64,000 nucleotides of DNA from Phormidesmis priestleyi BC1401 (GTDB taxonomy: Bacteria; Cyanobacteriota; Cyanobacteriia; Leptolyngbyales; Leptolyngbyaceae): positions 1-64,000 of the forward strand of contig NZ_LXYR01000017.1 of NCBI RefSeq assembly GCF_001650195.1. The letters run 5' to 3'. The position numbers were made by a program, and so were the translations under genes. Positions 55,996 through 64,000 of the stretch are shown here, piece after piece. The notes under the pieces were generated by a model. That model saw nothing but the letters and a program-made list of their open reading frames with translations. It made no database searches and was not told where the DNA came from. Positions within the stretch are counted from its first letter, which is position 1. Each line of letters opens with the position of its first letter.

Positions 55996-57531
55996 TTACT
56001 CGGTTAAACACCGGATGGCTTCTAGTAAGCCTCTCGCTTTATTGAGGGTTTCCTCATACTCCTTTTCGGGTTCAGAATCGGCAACCAATCCGGCTCCGGC
56101 TTGAACGCTGACGGTGTGTTTGCCGTTGCCTTGTGATCGTACTACCATCGTGCGAATGGCGATCGCGGTATTCAACTGCCCCTCAAAGTCATAGTAGCCA
56201 TACGCCCCAGAGTAGACTCCTCGACGACACGATTCTAAGTCATGAATAATTTGCATCGCCCGAATCTTGGGTGCCCCGCTCACCGTTCCAGCCGGAAAGG
56301 AGGCTTTTAGCAAGTCCCAAGCGGTTTTGGTGGGGGCAAGTTCGCCGATGACGTTGCTGACGATGTGCATCACATGAGAGTAGCGCTCAATCACCATCAG
56401 TTCGTCTACTTTGACGGTGCCGTTGACGCAGACTCGCCCCAGGTCATTGCGTCCGAGATCTACGAGCATGACGTGTTCGGCGACTTCTTTCGGGTCTTGC
56501 AGCAGGTCGTGCGCCAAAGCGTCATCTTCTTGAAGCGTTTTGCCCCGACGACGCGTTCCAGCGATCGGGCGCACCGTCGCAATTTTGGGCGCACCTGGCT
56601 CCAGCCGTTCTGCCTTGACCATCACCTCTGGGCTAGAGCCGATAATCTGCCAGTCGCCAAAGTTAAAATATGCCATGTAGGGCGACGGATTGATTAGTCG
56701 CAGCGATCGATACAACCCAAACGGGTCGCCGCCATACTCTGCCGAGAGGCGTTGAGAAATGACGACTTGAAAAATATCCCCCGCTTTGATGTGGGCTTTT
56801 GCCGTTTCAACGTTGGTGCAAAACTCTTCTTTAGTCGTGTTGCTAGTGAGCGACGTGATCTGATCGCGATTCCCCGATTCTGGAGAGTTCCAGGATAACA
56901 GGGTGGCTTGCTCAGACAGGGGAGATTGAAGCTTATGGACGAGTTGAGTAACGCGATCGCAGGCTTGCTGATATGCCTCTAGTGGATCGACGTTTGGATC
57001 TCGCAGATCGGCGTAAGCAACTGCCCAAATTTTGCGTTTCACCTGGTCAAAGATCAATACCTGATCGACCTGCATCCACAAACCGTCAGGGAGATCCGCC
57101 TGAGTTGCCGGATAAATTGGGACGCGCGGCTCAATCCAGTTAATCAATTCATAGCCCCAAAAGCCAAACAGTCCGCCAATTCCTGGCGGTAGCTGAGGCA
57201 GCTTGACAGGCTGAAAGGGCGTAATACATTGGGATAATGTCTCAAACGGGTCGCCTTCAAACACTTTCTGAGAGCCGTCTCGATGCGTTTGAGTCGTTTT
57301 GTTGCCTCTCGCCTCTAAAATCCAAAGCGGGTCACAGCCCAAAAAGCTATAGCGAGCAAGCGTCTCTCCCCCTTCAACCGACTCTAACAAAAAGCTATAG
57401 GGTTGCCCTGCACACACCCGATACCAGGCAGAGACAGGCGTGTCTAAATCGGCAACCCATTCCTGATAGACCGGGATGAAGTTACCCTGCTGAACGAGTT
57501 GTGAAAATTGAGAAAAGTCTGGGAAAATCAT
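55996..57531 (-). CDS. trpE: Anthranilate synthase component I
   Basis: Chorismate-using enzyme that makes anthranilate for tryptophan. The 511 residues include the feedback site motif SFLLESVEGGETLARYSFLG near 47, KAHIKAGDIFQVVISQR, the chorismate-binding ATVRPIAGTRRRGKT, and SFPAGTVSGAPKIRAMQIIH. There is no fused glutamine amidotransferase. It lies downstream of psaD on the same strand (about 130 bp), a neighbourhood I recall from other cyanobacteria. The start is ATG. Confidence 0.95.
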   Translation of the reverse strand: MIFPDFSQFSQLVQQGNFIPVYQEWVADLDTPVSAWYRVCAGQPYSFLLESVEGGETLARYSFLGCDPLWILEARGNKTTQTHRDGSQKVFEGDPFETLSQCITPFQPVKLPQLPPGIGGLFGFWGYELINWIEPRVPIYPATQADLPDGLWMQVDQVLIFDQVKRKIWAVAYADLRDPNVDPLEAYQQACDRVTQLVHKLQSPLSEQATLLSWNSPESGNRDQITSLTSNTTKEEFCTNVETAKAHIKAGDIFQVVISQRLSAEYGGDPFGLYRSLRLINPSPYMAYFNFGDWQIIGSSPEVMVKAERLEPGAPKIATVRPIAGTRRRGKTLQEDDALAHDLLQDPKEVAEHVMLVDLGRNDLGRVCVNGTVKVDELMVIERYSHVMHIVSNVIGELAPTKTAWDLLKASFPAGTVSGAPKIRAMQIIHDLESCRRGVYSGAYGYYDFEGQLNTAIAIRTMVVRSQGNGKHTVSVQAGAGLVADSEPEKEYEETLNKARGLLEAIRCLTE

Positions 57532-57660
57532 GTTCTCAATTGTACAAGGAGAGAGAAGGTCAGGAAATCCAAAAATTCAGGAGCCAAACATCAGGCACGA
57601 ATGACTGAAATTTGACTCCTGAACGATCGTAAAAATTAGACAGAAATCGTAACCCTCAGA

Positions 57661-58086
57661 CTAAGGATCAAAGGCTTTGCGACTGCTGAACTTAATTTTA
57701 GCGGCATCTGGGTTAGAGCCAATATTGCGCGGAACGCTATTGACCGCTACCCGACCAGGATTGACCTTTTCGGGGAACACACCATCAGCCGGGTGAAGAT
57801 ATTGAATCTCGCCGTTAGGAAAGACTCGGTAGATCTTGTAGTTGGTGATTTTGAACTTGGCACGAAGCTGTTGACCGCCTAACGCGATCGCCTGTTCCTT
57901 GCGAGCAAGATACAGGAGGTTATCGCCTTCGCGCATCTTGGCAGCGCCGCCAGTGGGCATTTCAAACACCTGTTCTTTTGGACTAGTCCAGGTGATTGCG
58001 TACTTCTCTTCTACTAAGGCTTTGGTCAACAGTCCACCTGTACTGCCACCAAACAAAGGAGCCTGTCCAGTAAGAGTGTCTGACAT
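57661..58086 (-). CDS. psaD: Photosystem I subunit II
   Basis: Stromal/cytoplasmic-side subunit of photosystem I that docks ferredoxin. The 141 residues are normal for cyanobacterial PsaD, with [46 protein letters not shown] and [11 protein letters not shown]. It is divergent from sipA across 106 bp, which may contain an RpaB-type site at 58150-58167. The downstream gene in the same direction is trpE. Confidence 0.98.
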   Translation of the reverse strand: MSDTLTGQAPLFGGSTGGLLTKALVEEKYAITWTSPKEQVFEMPTGGAAKMREGDNLLYLARKEQAIALGGQQLRAKFKITNYKIYRVFPNGEIQYLHPADGVFPEKVNPGRVAVNSVPRNIGSNPDAAKIKFSSRKAFDP

Positions 58087-58149
58087 AAGTGTCTCGCTCT
58101 AAACGTTTTAGGCATCCTATCACCGAGGGTTTACCTCACGAACCGAACT

Positions 58150-58167
58150 GTTACAGTTGTTCGCAAT
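58150..58167. promoter_or_regulatory. HLR1-like (RpaB) motif between psaD and sipA
   Basis: GTTACAGT TG TTCGCAAT at 58150-58167 resembles the HLR1 site, two (G/T)TTACA(T/A)(T/A) repeats separated by 2 bp. The first half matches except for one base and the second half is degraded. psaD is a known RpaB target in other cyanobacteria, so this is plausible. It is a by-eye match only. Confidence 0.4.
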
Positions 58168-58192
58168 TGACGACTGCGATTAAGATTGACAG

Positions 58193-58405
58193 ATGCCTAA
58201 AGAATTTGCGATCGGTTCCAAAGTCCGCGTGGTTGCACTGCCGCCCTATGTGAAAACGGCTGACCCGATGCCGATGTTGCGCCCTCCCGACGTGATTCAC
58301 ATTGGCGAAGAAGGAATTGTGCTCGATCGTCGTCCCGGTGGCTATTGGGGCGTGCGGTTTGCTAAAGGCTCATTCCTGCTCGATGACGAATATTTAGAGA
58401 GTTAA
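58193..58405 (+). CDS. sipA: SipA (DUF3148), NblS-interacting regulator
   Basis: A 70-residue SH3-like small protein. The sequence FAIGSKVRVVALPPYVKTAD, PMPMLRPPDVIHIGEEGIVL and RRPGGYWGVRFAKGSFLLD matches the cyanobacterial SipA family, known to bind the ATP domain of the kinase NblS/Hik33 and modulate stress signalling to RpaB. It is divergent from psaD. Its stop codon overlaps the stop of the convergent histidine kinase gene (58402-58405). Confidence 0.88.
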   Translation: MPKEFAIGSKVRVVALPPYVKTADPMPMLRPPDVIHIGEEGIVLDRRPGGYWGVRFAKGSFLLDDEYLES

Positions 58406-59748
58406 GCAACAGGCAGCAAAATCTCAAACTCTGTGCTGGTTGGCTCCTGGGTACCCGTGCCACAAGCATGAATGCGAGAAAACACCCTGAACTTTCCGCC
58501 GTGTCTGGCAGTGATGATGCGATAGCTAGTCGTGAGGCTGGTTTCTTTGGCAAAAGGCTGATCATTCGCAAACGCCTCAATTAGTTGGTGTTGAGTCTCT
58601 GATGTGATGCCACCATTGTCAGAGATGCGAATCGAAACCCAACGAGTGTCACTCTCGCGTAATGTACACAGATCCGTTGTAACCGTAATGCGAGGACGAA
58701 TCTTAGAGGAACGATCGCGCGTTGACTCCGAGCTAAGACGATCGCCGACTGCCTGATTGAGCAACCCATCGATCGAGCGGCTGAGAAGGTTCATAAACAC
58801 CTGACTCAGTTGCCCAACAAAGCAGGGAACAGGCGGCAGTTGACCGTAGTGTTTAACAATCTCAATCTCGCTGCTCATGCGGCTCTTGAGCAGCAGCAGC
58901 ACGCCGTTGAGACACTCATTCAAATCGGCGGGTTTGGGATACACTTCGTCGATGTGACAGAAGTTTTGGAGACCGTTGACCAGCTTAGATAAGCGTTCTG
59001 CACCCGTTTTGATGCTGTCTAGGGTTTTTGGGAGATCGTCGCGCAGATAGTCAAGCTCGATCGCGTTCTGAATGTGGGCGATTTCAGGAGTCGGCTGCGG
59101 TAGAGCTTTTTGGTAAGCAGCCACCAGTGCTAATAGATTTTGACTATAGTCAGACACATGACTGAGGTTGCCCCAGATAAAACTGACTGGATCTAAAATC
59201 TCGTGAGCGACTCCATCGACCAAACGCCCCAAGCTTGCCATTTTCTCACTTTGCAGCATTTGCAACTGAAGCCGCTCATATCTCACCTGCGTCTCAATGC
59301 CGCGAATCTGCCAGTAAGCGATGTTGAGCGTGTGAACGTCGAGCAGGTGATAACCTGACGAATGTTGAACCACGATCGGGTCTGCCAAACATTCGGGCGA
59401 TCGTTGCAATGCCTGCTGTGCCGCGCTCAAAATGGATGTGGTGTTTGCCAACATCAGCCAAGATTTGGGCGCATAGCTTGACAAAACCTGCAGCGGCAGA
59501 CTTAGAAATAACTCCACGCCGTGAGGACGCAGCAAATACTCCAGCAATTGCTGCCGCGAAATCATGCCGACAAACCGCTCTTGCTCGACGAATATCACTC
59601 CCGGCAGCAGAGGATGTTGCTCAAACACCCGCGCCATTTCAATTCCTAAGCAGCTCAAATCTGCCTGAAACTGATAGAGAGGCAGCTCTTGCAGGGTAGA
59701 TTCAAGGGTTAACGCTTGAGTGCTTCCTTCTAAGAGAATGGGCGGCAT
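58402..59748 (-). CDS. Histidine kinase-like protein with degenerate ATP-binding boxes
   Basis: A 448-residue protein from the ATG at 59748 (a GTG start at 59787 is also possible). The N-terminal 140 residues include a CBS-like module (PGVIFVEQERFVGMISRQQL). The HisKA helix with the phospho-acceptor histidine is GRLVDGVAHEILDPVSF. In the catalytic part the G1 box reads ISDNGG, but the Gly-rich G2 lid is replaced by KETSLTTSY, and in the N-box the second conserved Asn is Arg (NLLSRSID). It therefore looks like a pseudokinase, or one needing a partner. It converges with sipA, overlapping by 4 bp. Confidence 0.75.
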   Translation of the reverse strand: MPPILLEGSTQALTLESTLQELPLYQFQADLSCLGIEMARVFEQHPLLPGVIFVEQERFVGMISRQQLLEYLLRPHGVELFLSLPLQVLSSYAPKSWLMLANTTSILSAAQQALQRSPECLADPIVVQHSSGYHLLDVHTLNIAYWQIRGIETQVRYERLQLQMLQSEKMASLGRLVDGVAHEILDPVSFIWGNLSHVSDYSQNLLALVAAYQKALPQPTPEIAHIQNAIELDYLRDDLPKTLDSIKTGAERLSKLVNGLQNFCHIDEVYPKPADLNECLNGVLLLLKSRMSSEIEIVKHYGQLPPVPCFVGQLSQVFMNLLSRSIDGLLNQAVGDRLSSESTRDRSSKIRPRITVTTDLCTLRESDTRWVSIRISDNGGITSETQHQLIEAFANDQPFAKETSLTTSYRIITARHGGKFRVFSRIHACGTGTQEPTSTEFEILLPVA

Positions 59749-59932
59749 CAGGCTCAAGTGAGCGTCATTGACGGGTTTGGAAAACACAAAGGCACTTGTC
59801 TAGATTGCAATTGTCAGACTTTAGATTGCCCAAATTTGCCCGTGTTTGCTCATAATACAGAGAGGTTTCGGGCTTTAGGTCTCAAAGCTATCCCTGACTC
59901 CTGTTTCCTGTTCCCTGTTCCCTGTCCCTCGA

Positions 59933-61558
59933 ATGAAATTACTTTCTTTTCTACTCCAGTCTTCGCGCGGCATGGTGGCGATCGCGATTCTCACAGGGTT
60001 TATTAGTGGGGGCAGCAGTGCGGCTCTGATTGCGCTGGCGAGTCGAGCCATTGGAGGGGGTGCGGTAAGCGCGATCGCAGGCATCTTTATCACGCTAGCG
60101 GTGGTCTCGTTGGTGACGAGTGTGATCTCGCAGGTGGCGCTGGTGCAGTTGTCGCAGAATGCAGTTTTTAATTTGCGATTGGGGCTAAGTCGGCAAATTC
60201 TCTCTTCAGAGTTGAGCCATTTAGAACAGTTGGGTAGCGCTCGCACTCTAGCGACGCTGACTGAGGATGTGAATGCGGTTGCCAGTGCAGTCGCCCTTTT
60301 TCCTTATTTGTGTATTGATTTGGCGACGATCGTCGGGTCGTTTGCCTATATCTGCTGGCTCTCGTGGCAAGGATTTGCAATGGTGATGGGACTGTTTGCG
60401 TTAGCCGTAATCACCACGCAGTTGCTGCTCAAACGGGGTTATCAATTTCTAAGGCTGGCTCGTGACGATCAAGACCAGTTGTTTAAGCACTTTCGCACCA
60501 TCACCGACGGCATTAAAGAACTCAAGCTGCACTACGATCGTCGCCAAGCCTTCTTATCCGATGACCTGGAAGCCGCTTCTGCCCGGTATCGTCGCCACAA
60601 TGTCAGTGCGTTGATTTTGTTTTCGATGGCGAGTAGCTGGGGTCGGCTGATCTTTTTCTTTGCGATCGGGTTTGTGCTGTTTGCGTTGCCTCAAGTGTTG
60701 GCTGTCCCGTTGCAGACGCTTTCGGGTTACGTCCTGATTTTCACTTATGCAACGTTGCCCTTAGAGAAACTCGTCGCAAAGTTGCCTGTGCTGAGTCAAG
60801 CGAGTGTCTCTCTCGAAAAAATTGACCTATTGGGGTTGTCGCTTCGCAGTCGATCGGAGTCTAGCAGCGTTCCGGCGGCGATCGATCCTCACTGGCAGCG
60901 CTTAGAGTTTCGAGACGTTGCCCATCACTATTACAGACCGGGAGAAGAGAGTAATTTTGTTTTAGGTCCGATTAATCTTGCCTTTCGTCCAGGCGAATTG
61001 GTGTTTATTGTCGGAGGGAATGGCAGTGGCAAGTCTACGCTGTCGAAGCTGATGACGGGACTTTACATTCCTGATGCGGGTGAAATTTGGTTAGACGGAC
61101 AGATGATTACATCAGAAAATCGAGAATGGTATCGGCAACACTTTTCTGCGATTTACGCCGATTTCTATTTGTTCGATCGGCTTCTCGGCATCAACAATCC
61201 AGATTTGGATTCTCAGGCTCAGGCGTATCTCAAACAACTGCACCTCGATCATAAAGTCACCATTACCAACGGCAGACTTTCGACTACAGAACTTTCTCAA
61301 GGACAGCGCAAACGGTTAAGTCTTCTCACCGCCTATTTAGAAGACCGTCCCATTTATTTATTTGACGAATGGGCATCTGATCAAGATCCCGCGTTTCGAG
61401 AGCTTTTTTACACTGAGTTTTTGCCGAAACTAAAACACCAGGGAAAAACCATTTTTGTGATTAGTCACGACGATCATTATTTTCACGTTGCCGATCGGAT
61501 GATCAAACTCGACTATGGTGCGATCGAATATGACAAGTCAGCCCTCGATCGGCAGTAA
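59933..61558 (+). CDS. Cyclic-peptide-type ABC exporter (SyrD/PvdE-like)
   Basis: A 541-residue half-transporter. The N-terminal half has about six membrane helices. The nucleotide-binding domain has Walker A GGNGSGKST, the signature LSQGQRKRL and Walker B IYLFDEWASDQDP. The FDEWAxDQDP form is typical of the cyclic peptide export family next to nonribosomal peptide clusters. No peptide synthetase is in the window, so the cargo is unknown. It starts about 145 bp upstream of any other plus-strand gene and seems monocistronic. Confidence 0.87.
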   Translation: MKLLSFLLQSSRGMVAIAILTGFISGGSSAALIALASRAIGGGAVSAIAGIFITLAVVSLVTSVISQVALVQLSQNAVFNLRLGLSRQILSSELSHLEQLGSARTLATLTEDVNAVASAVALFPYLCIDLATIVGSFAYICWLSWQGFAMVMGLFALAVITTQLLLKRGYQFLRLARDDQDQLFKHFRTITDGIKELKLHYDRRQAFLSDDLEAASARYRRHNVSALILFSMASSWGRLIFFFAIGFVLFALPQVLAVPLQTLSGYVLIFTYATLPLEKLVAKLPVLSQASVSLEKIDLLGLSLRSRSESSSVPAAIDPHWQRLEFRDVAHHYYRPGEESNFVLGPINLAFRPGELVFIVGGNGSGKSTLSKLMTGLYIPDAGEIWLDGQMITSENREWYRQHFSAIYADFYLFDRLLGINNPDLDSQAQAYLKQLHLDHKVTITNGRLSTTELSQGQRKRLSLLTAYLEDRPIYLFDEWASDQDPAFRELFYTEFLPKLKHQGKTIFVISHDDHYFHVADRMIKLDYGAIEYDKSALDRQ

Positions 61559-61655
61559 ACTTTGTCAGATTGAATTGAACCTTCTCGATCGAGCCGCTGT
61601 CTAATCTTCAAAGCTACTCAGTTGGCTTGTTGACACTCTAGGAATCTCAATCTCC

Positions 61656-62078
61656 ATGAAAAAACTTTCTCTATTACTACCCGGCGCGATCGCGCTATTG
61701 CTCTCGGCGGCTCCTGTTTTGGTGGCTCATGCTCAGTCGACACCGACTGCACCGACGAGTCAGAGAATGCAGAAGCAGAATCGACTCAATTTGACCGACG
61801 CTCAAAAAGCGAGCCTCAAGACCATTCGCGACAGCACTCGCCAGCAAGTTGAAGGCGTTCTCACCTCTGAGCAGCGAGCAAAACTTCAAGCCGATCGCGG
61901 TCAAGGCATGAAGCGGGGTCAAAACTGGAAGTCTCTCAATTTGACCGACGACCAAAAAGCCAGAATCAAGGCGATCAGACAAGCGTCTCGTGCTCAAATG
62001 GATGGCGTGTTGACTCCAGAGCAGCGCAGCCAAATGCAGCAATACAAGAGCCAGCGCCGCGCTAAACCCGCTCAATAG
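61656..62078 (+). CDS. Small secreted protein with duplicated Spy/CpxP-like repeats
   Basis: A 140-residue protein with a signal peptide (MKKLSLLLPGAIALLLSAAP, cleavage near AHA). Two similar repeats follow: LNLTDAQKASLKTIRDSTRQ with GVLTSEQRAKLQ, and LNLTDDQKARIKAIRQASRA with GVLTPEQRSQMQ. The LTxxQ pattern is that of the Spy/CpxP-like periplasmic chaperones, so an envelope-stress role is inferred. A strong terminator follows at 62103. Confidence 0.82.
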   Translation: MKKLSLLLPGAIALLLSAAPVLVAHAQSTPTAPTSQRMQKQNRLNLTDAQKASLKTIRDSTRQQVEGVLTSEQRAKLQADRGQGMKRGQNWKSLNLTDDQKARIKAIRQASRAQMDGVLTPEQRSQMQQYKSQRRAKPAQ

Positions 62079-62102
62079 CAGACAAACTCTATAAACTCTT
62101 TA

Positions 62103-62126
62103 GGCACCTCGAAAGGTGCCTTTTTT
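62103..62126 (+). terminator. Rho-independent terminator
   Basis: GGCACCT (62103-62109), tetraloop CGAA, AGGTGCC (62114-62120), then TTTTTT (62121-62126). It is a textbook stem-loop plus T-tract 25 bp after the Spy-like gene. Confidence 0.93.
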
Positions 62127-62673
62127 GTTGGGAGAAGTGTCTCACTCGAAAAGTTTCACCATTCTTAATAAAGAAGTTGGTTGGCTCGATCGCTGCTCCT
62201 TCTCTCCAACCTAACCACCCAGCAAATCGAGGGTCAATCGCTATCAATCTCTAGAATCCACTGCTTTTAAACAGATTCGATCGAGAATTCAAGCCGATCG
62301 AACCCCTTGGTTCAGGAGATTGAACACTAAATACGAGGACTCGCACAGAATTGAAGTTCTATCTTGGTTTGTCTATTGTTCTTATTTTTATAAAAACTGG
62401 ACTATAAAAGCTTCTAAACACCTTCAATTTCAGTTGATAGCGATTCTGGCTACCTCAACCTGCTTTAGCTACTTATCTCAATTTTTCTCATCGTTTTACT
62501 ACCCAACTCATTTAAAACACCTCTTCCAATCGTCTGCAACATGGTCAATAATGCAGTCAGAGACGAGAGACATAGGGCTGGCTTCGATCGGAAGTCATAG
62601 AAACCAAGGCTGATCGCCTGTTTTAAGCTCCCAACGCTCACCCCTTTTGAGAAAAGATTAGGAGAAACAATTA
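62127..62673. other. 547-bp AT-rich region upstream of chlL
   Basis: No gene is called between the terminator and chlL. A TATAAA-like box occurs near 62403 in AT-rich sequence, which could be part of the chlL promoter. An open frame at 62320-62613 is dominated by Phe, Tyr and Ser, has a TTG start and no ribosome-binding site, and is not supported. Confidence 0.5.
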
Positions 62674-63534
62674 GTGAAACTTGCAGTTTACGGAAAAGGT
62701 GGAATCGGTAAATCGACCACCAGTTGCAACATCTCCGTTGCCCTGGCGCGGCGCGGTAAAAAGGTTCTGCAAATCGGCTGTGACCCCAAGCACGACAGCA
62801 CATTTACCCTCACGGGCTTCCTGATTCCGACGATTATCGACACGCTGCAAGAAAAAGACTATCACTACGAAGATGTCTGGCCCGAAGACGTGATCTACAA
62901 GGGCTATGGTGGTGTTGACTGCGTAGAAGCAGGCGGACCTCCGGCTGGGGCAGGCTGCGGCGGCTATGTCGTGGGCGAAACCGTCAAGCTGCTCAAAGAA
63001 CTGAATGCCTTCGACGAATATGACGTGATTCTATTCGACGTGTTGGGCGACGTAGTGTGCGGTGGGTTTGCTGCCCCGCTCAACTATGCTGACTATTGCC
63101 TAATCGTCACAGACAACGGCTTTGATGCCCTGTTTGCCGCCAATCGGATTGCTGCCTCCGTGCGTGAAAAAGCCCGGACTCACCCGCTCCGTTTAGCAGG
63201 TCTGATCGGCAACCGCACCTCTAAGCGCGACTTGATCGATAAATATATCGATACCGTGCCGATGCCTGTGTTAGAAGTGCTGCCTCTGATTGAAGACATC
63301 CGCGTCTCTCGTGTCAAAGGCAAAACCCTGTTTGAGATGGCAGAAACAGATCCGTCATTGAACTACGTCTGCGATTACTATCTCAACATTGCAGACCAGA
63401 TTTTAGCGAATCCCGAAGGAGTTGTGCCCAACGACTCGCCCGATCGTGAGTTGTTCTCGCTGTTGTCTGATTTCTATCTCAACCCGACACCTCCCAAAGC
63501 TGAGGGCGAAAAAGTCGATCTGATGATGGTCTAA
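62674..63534 (+). CDS. chlL: Light-independent protochlorophyllide reductase iron protein
   Basis: NifH-like ATPase (286 residues) that delivers electrons to ChlN/ChlB for dark chlorophyll synthesis. It begins with GTG at 62674, 10 bp after an AGGAG ribosome-binding site. Walker A is GKGGIGKST (residues 8-16). The two cysteines that share a 4Fe-4S cluster between subunits are C95 (AGCGGY) and C129 (VVCGG). Length and sequence are normal. The next gene is a DUF5331-type protein rather than chlN directly. Confidence 0.97.
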   Translation: MKLAVYGKGGIGKSTTSCNISVALARRGKKVLQIGCDPKHDSTFTLTGFLIPTIIDTLQEKDYHYEDVWPEDVIYKGYGGVDCVEAGGPPAGAGCGGYVVGETVKLLKELNAFDEYDVILFDVLGDVVCGGFAAPLNYADYCLIVTDNGFDALFAANRIAASVREKARTHPLRLAGLIGNRTSKRDLIDKYIDTVPMPVLEVLPLIEDIRVSRVKGKTLFEMAETDPSLNYVCDYYLNIADQILANPEGVVPNDSPDRELFSLLSDFYLNPTPPKAEGEKVDLMMV

Positions 63535-63540
63535 AGAGAG

Positions 63541-63615
63541 TTGTGAGTTTCGAGGGTTGAGTGCTGAGTTGTTAGAAGATAGTTTAGAACTCAAAATTCA
63601 GCCCTTAACACTCAG
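63541..63615. repeat. Imperfect inverted repeat after chlL
   Basis: GTGAGTTTCGAGGGTTGAGT and CTGAGTT on the left are partly inverted as AACTCA, CAGCCC and CACTCA on the right. It is looser than the perfect 16-bp repeat at 53974-54016 but uses the same TTGAGTT words. It lies in the chlL to DUF5331 gap. Confidence 0.5.
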
Positions 63616-63622
63616 GTAACTT

Positions 63623-64000
63623 GTGAATATTGAGAACCTCCGTCAATCGCTTAAAGACAAGTGGCTAGACTATTATCGAGACAACCGCCCCTGGCTAGCT
63701 CGTCTAGCGGTCTGGGTCAACTGCAACGGGCAGAGACGACCCTCTTCGAGCTTTATTTTGGCAACCCTTTCTGTCTTAGAGCCAGAATTGACTGTCATTC
63801 TGCCTTTAGTCGTCGATCTCAACAGCAGCCCCGATCGCATCGTAATCGCGTTGGGTCTAAACTTTAACCCCGATCGTGCCCTCGACTCACTTAACAAAAT
63901 CGATGAAGAGGTCAAACTGCTCCCCGCCGGGTCTAAACCAGTGATTCCTGGCTCTGCCAGCCGCGTCTATGCCAAACGAGACGAAGACTGTGGAGGGTCA
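63623..64000 (+). CDS. DUF5331-type protein, N-terminal 126 codons (partial)
   Basis: An open frame starts at the GTG at 63623 and runs to the window end without a stop. The product begins VNIENLRQSLKDKWLDYYRD, then RRPSSSFILATLSVLEPELT and DRIVIALGLNFNPD. I recognise this pattern as DUF5331, found between chlL and chlN in several cyanobacteria. Its function is not established. The first methionine is far in, so ATG-only searches miss it. chlN is expected just outside the window. Confidence 0.75.
   Translation, partial: MNIENLRQSLKDKWLDYYRDNRPWLARLAVWVNCNGQRRPSSSFILATLSVLEPELTVILPLVVDLNSSPDRIVIALGLNFNPDRALDSLNKIDEEVKLLPAGSKPVIPGSASRVYAKRDEDCGGS

Noticed and set aside
62320-62613. 97-codon ORF upstream of chlL
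   Set aside because: Starts with TTG, lacks a ribosome-binding site and is dominated by Phe/Tyr/Ser; it looks like AT-rich chance.

Overview
The window is chromosomal DNA from an oxygenic cyanobacterium, most likely a filamentous, Leptolyngbya-like strain (the genus is inference). It carries psaD (photosystem I), chlL (light-independent chlorophyll synthesis), six phylloquinone (men) genes, a cyanobacterial-type clpR/clpP3 operon, sipA, a ferredoxin-type glutamate synthase and many HIP1-like GCGATCGC/CGATCG words. It is mostly core genome. The only clear mobile DNA is an IS6-family insertion sequence cut by the left edge, and no CRISPR array or prophage was seen.

Layout. 1-194: end of an IS6-type element. 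292-5220 (minus): ribosomal/elongation-factor operon rpsL-rpsG-fusA-tuf-rpsJ. 5365-8316 (minus): A-type Fe-S carrier, mannose-6-phosphate-isomerase-like cupin, secreted phosphodiester glycosidase-like protein. 8878-13635: glutamate synthase, followed by a MITE-like hairpin element. 13800-17444 (minus): APC-type permease plus an ABC-D type exporter. 17571-20708: sulfate uptake genes sbpA-cysT-cysW without cysA, preceded by a possible 28-codon leader ORF. 20793-22043 (minus): von Willebrand A protein. 22283-24226: three tandem Clp proteolytic-subunit genes, the first two without catalytic residues. 24364-31370: J-domain protein, anti-sigma-type ATPase, thrB, PLP enzyme, trpS, MTHFR-like gene.

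31443-38845 is the most system-like stretch. Two related P-loop ATPases (the first with Arg instead of Lys in Walker A), a SNF2-type helicase and a SWIM zinc-finger protein run in one direction; a small phosphatase-like gene and a PspA/Vipp1 gene converge on them. 40135-43181: SPOR protein, DciA with a zinc ribbon, a small four-cysteine protein. 43253-52869: phylloquinone cluster, with P450-menF-Uma2-menD-menB on minus diverging from menA-menC-menE on plus. 53299-53530: a structured, terminator-ended RNA region that reads as a leader or small RNA upstream of a conserved minus-strand gene.

53634-61558: small RHH-like protein, tRNA-Leu(UAG), HtpX-like protease, rhomboid protease, trpE, psaD divergent from sipA with a possible RpaB (HLR1-like) site between them, a histidine kinase with degraded ATP-binding boxes, and a cyclic-peptide-type ABC exporter. 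61656-64000: small Spy-like secreted protein, chlL, and the start of a DUF5331-type gene running off the window.

Three times a catalytically degenerate protein sits beside or near an intact relative or partner (Clp subunits, tandem ATPases, histidine kinase next to sipA). Together with the P450 heading the men operon and the structured leader near 53.4 kb, these are the best leads. All family assignments come from reading motifs by eye; no database search was run.
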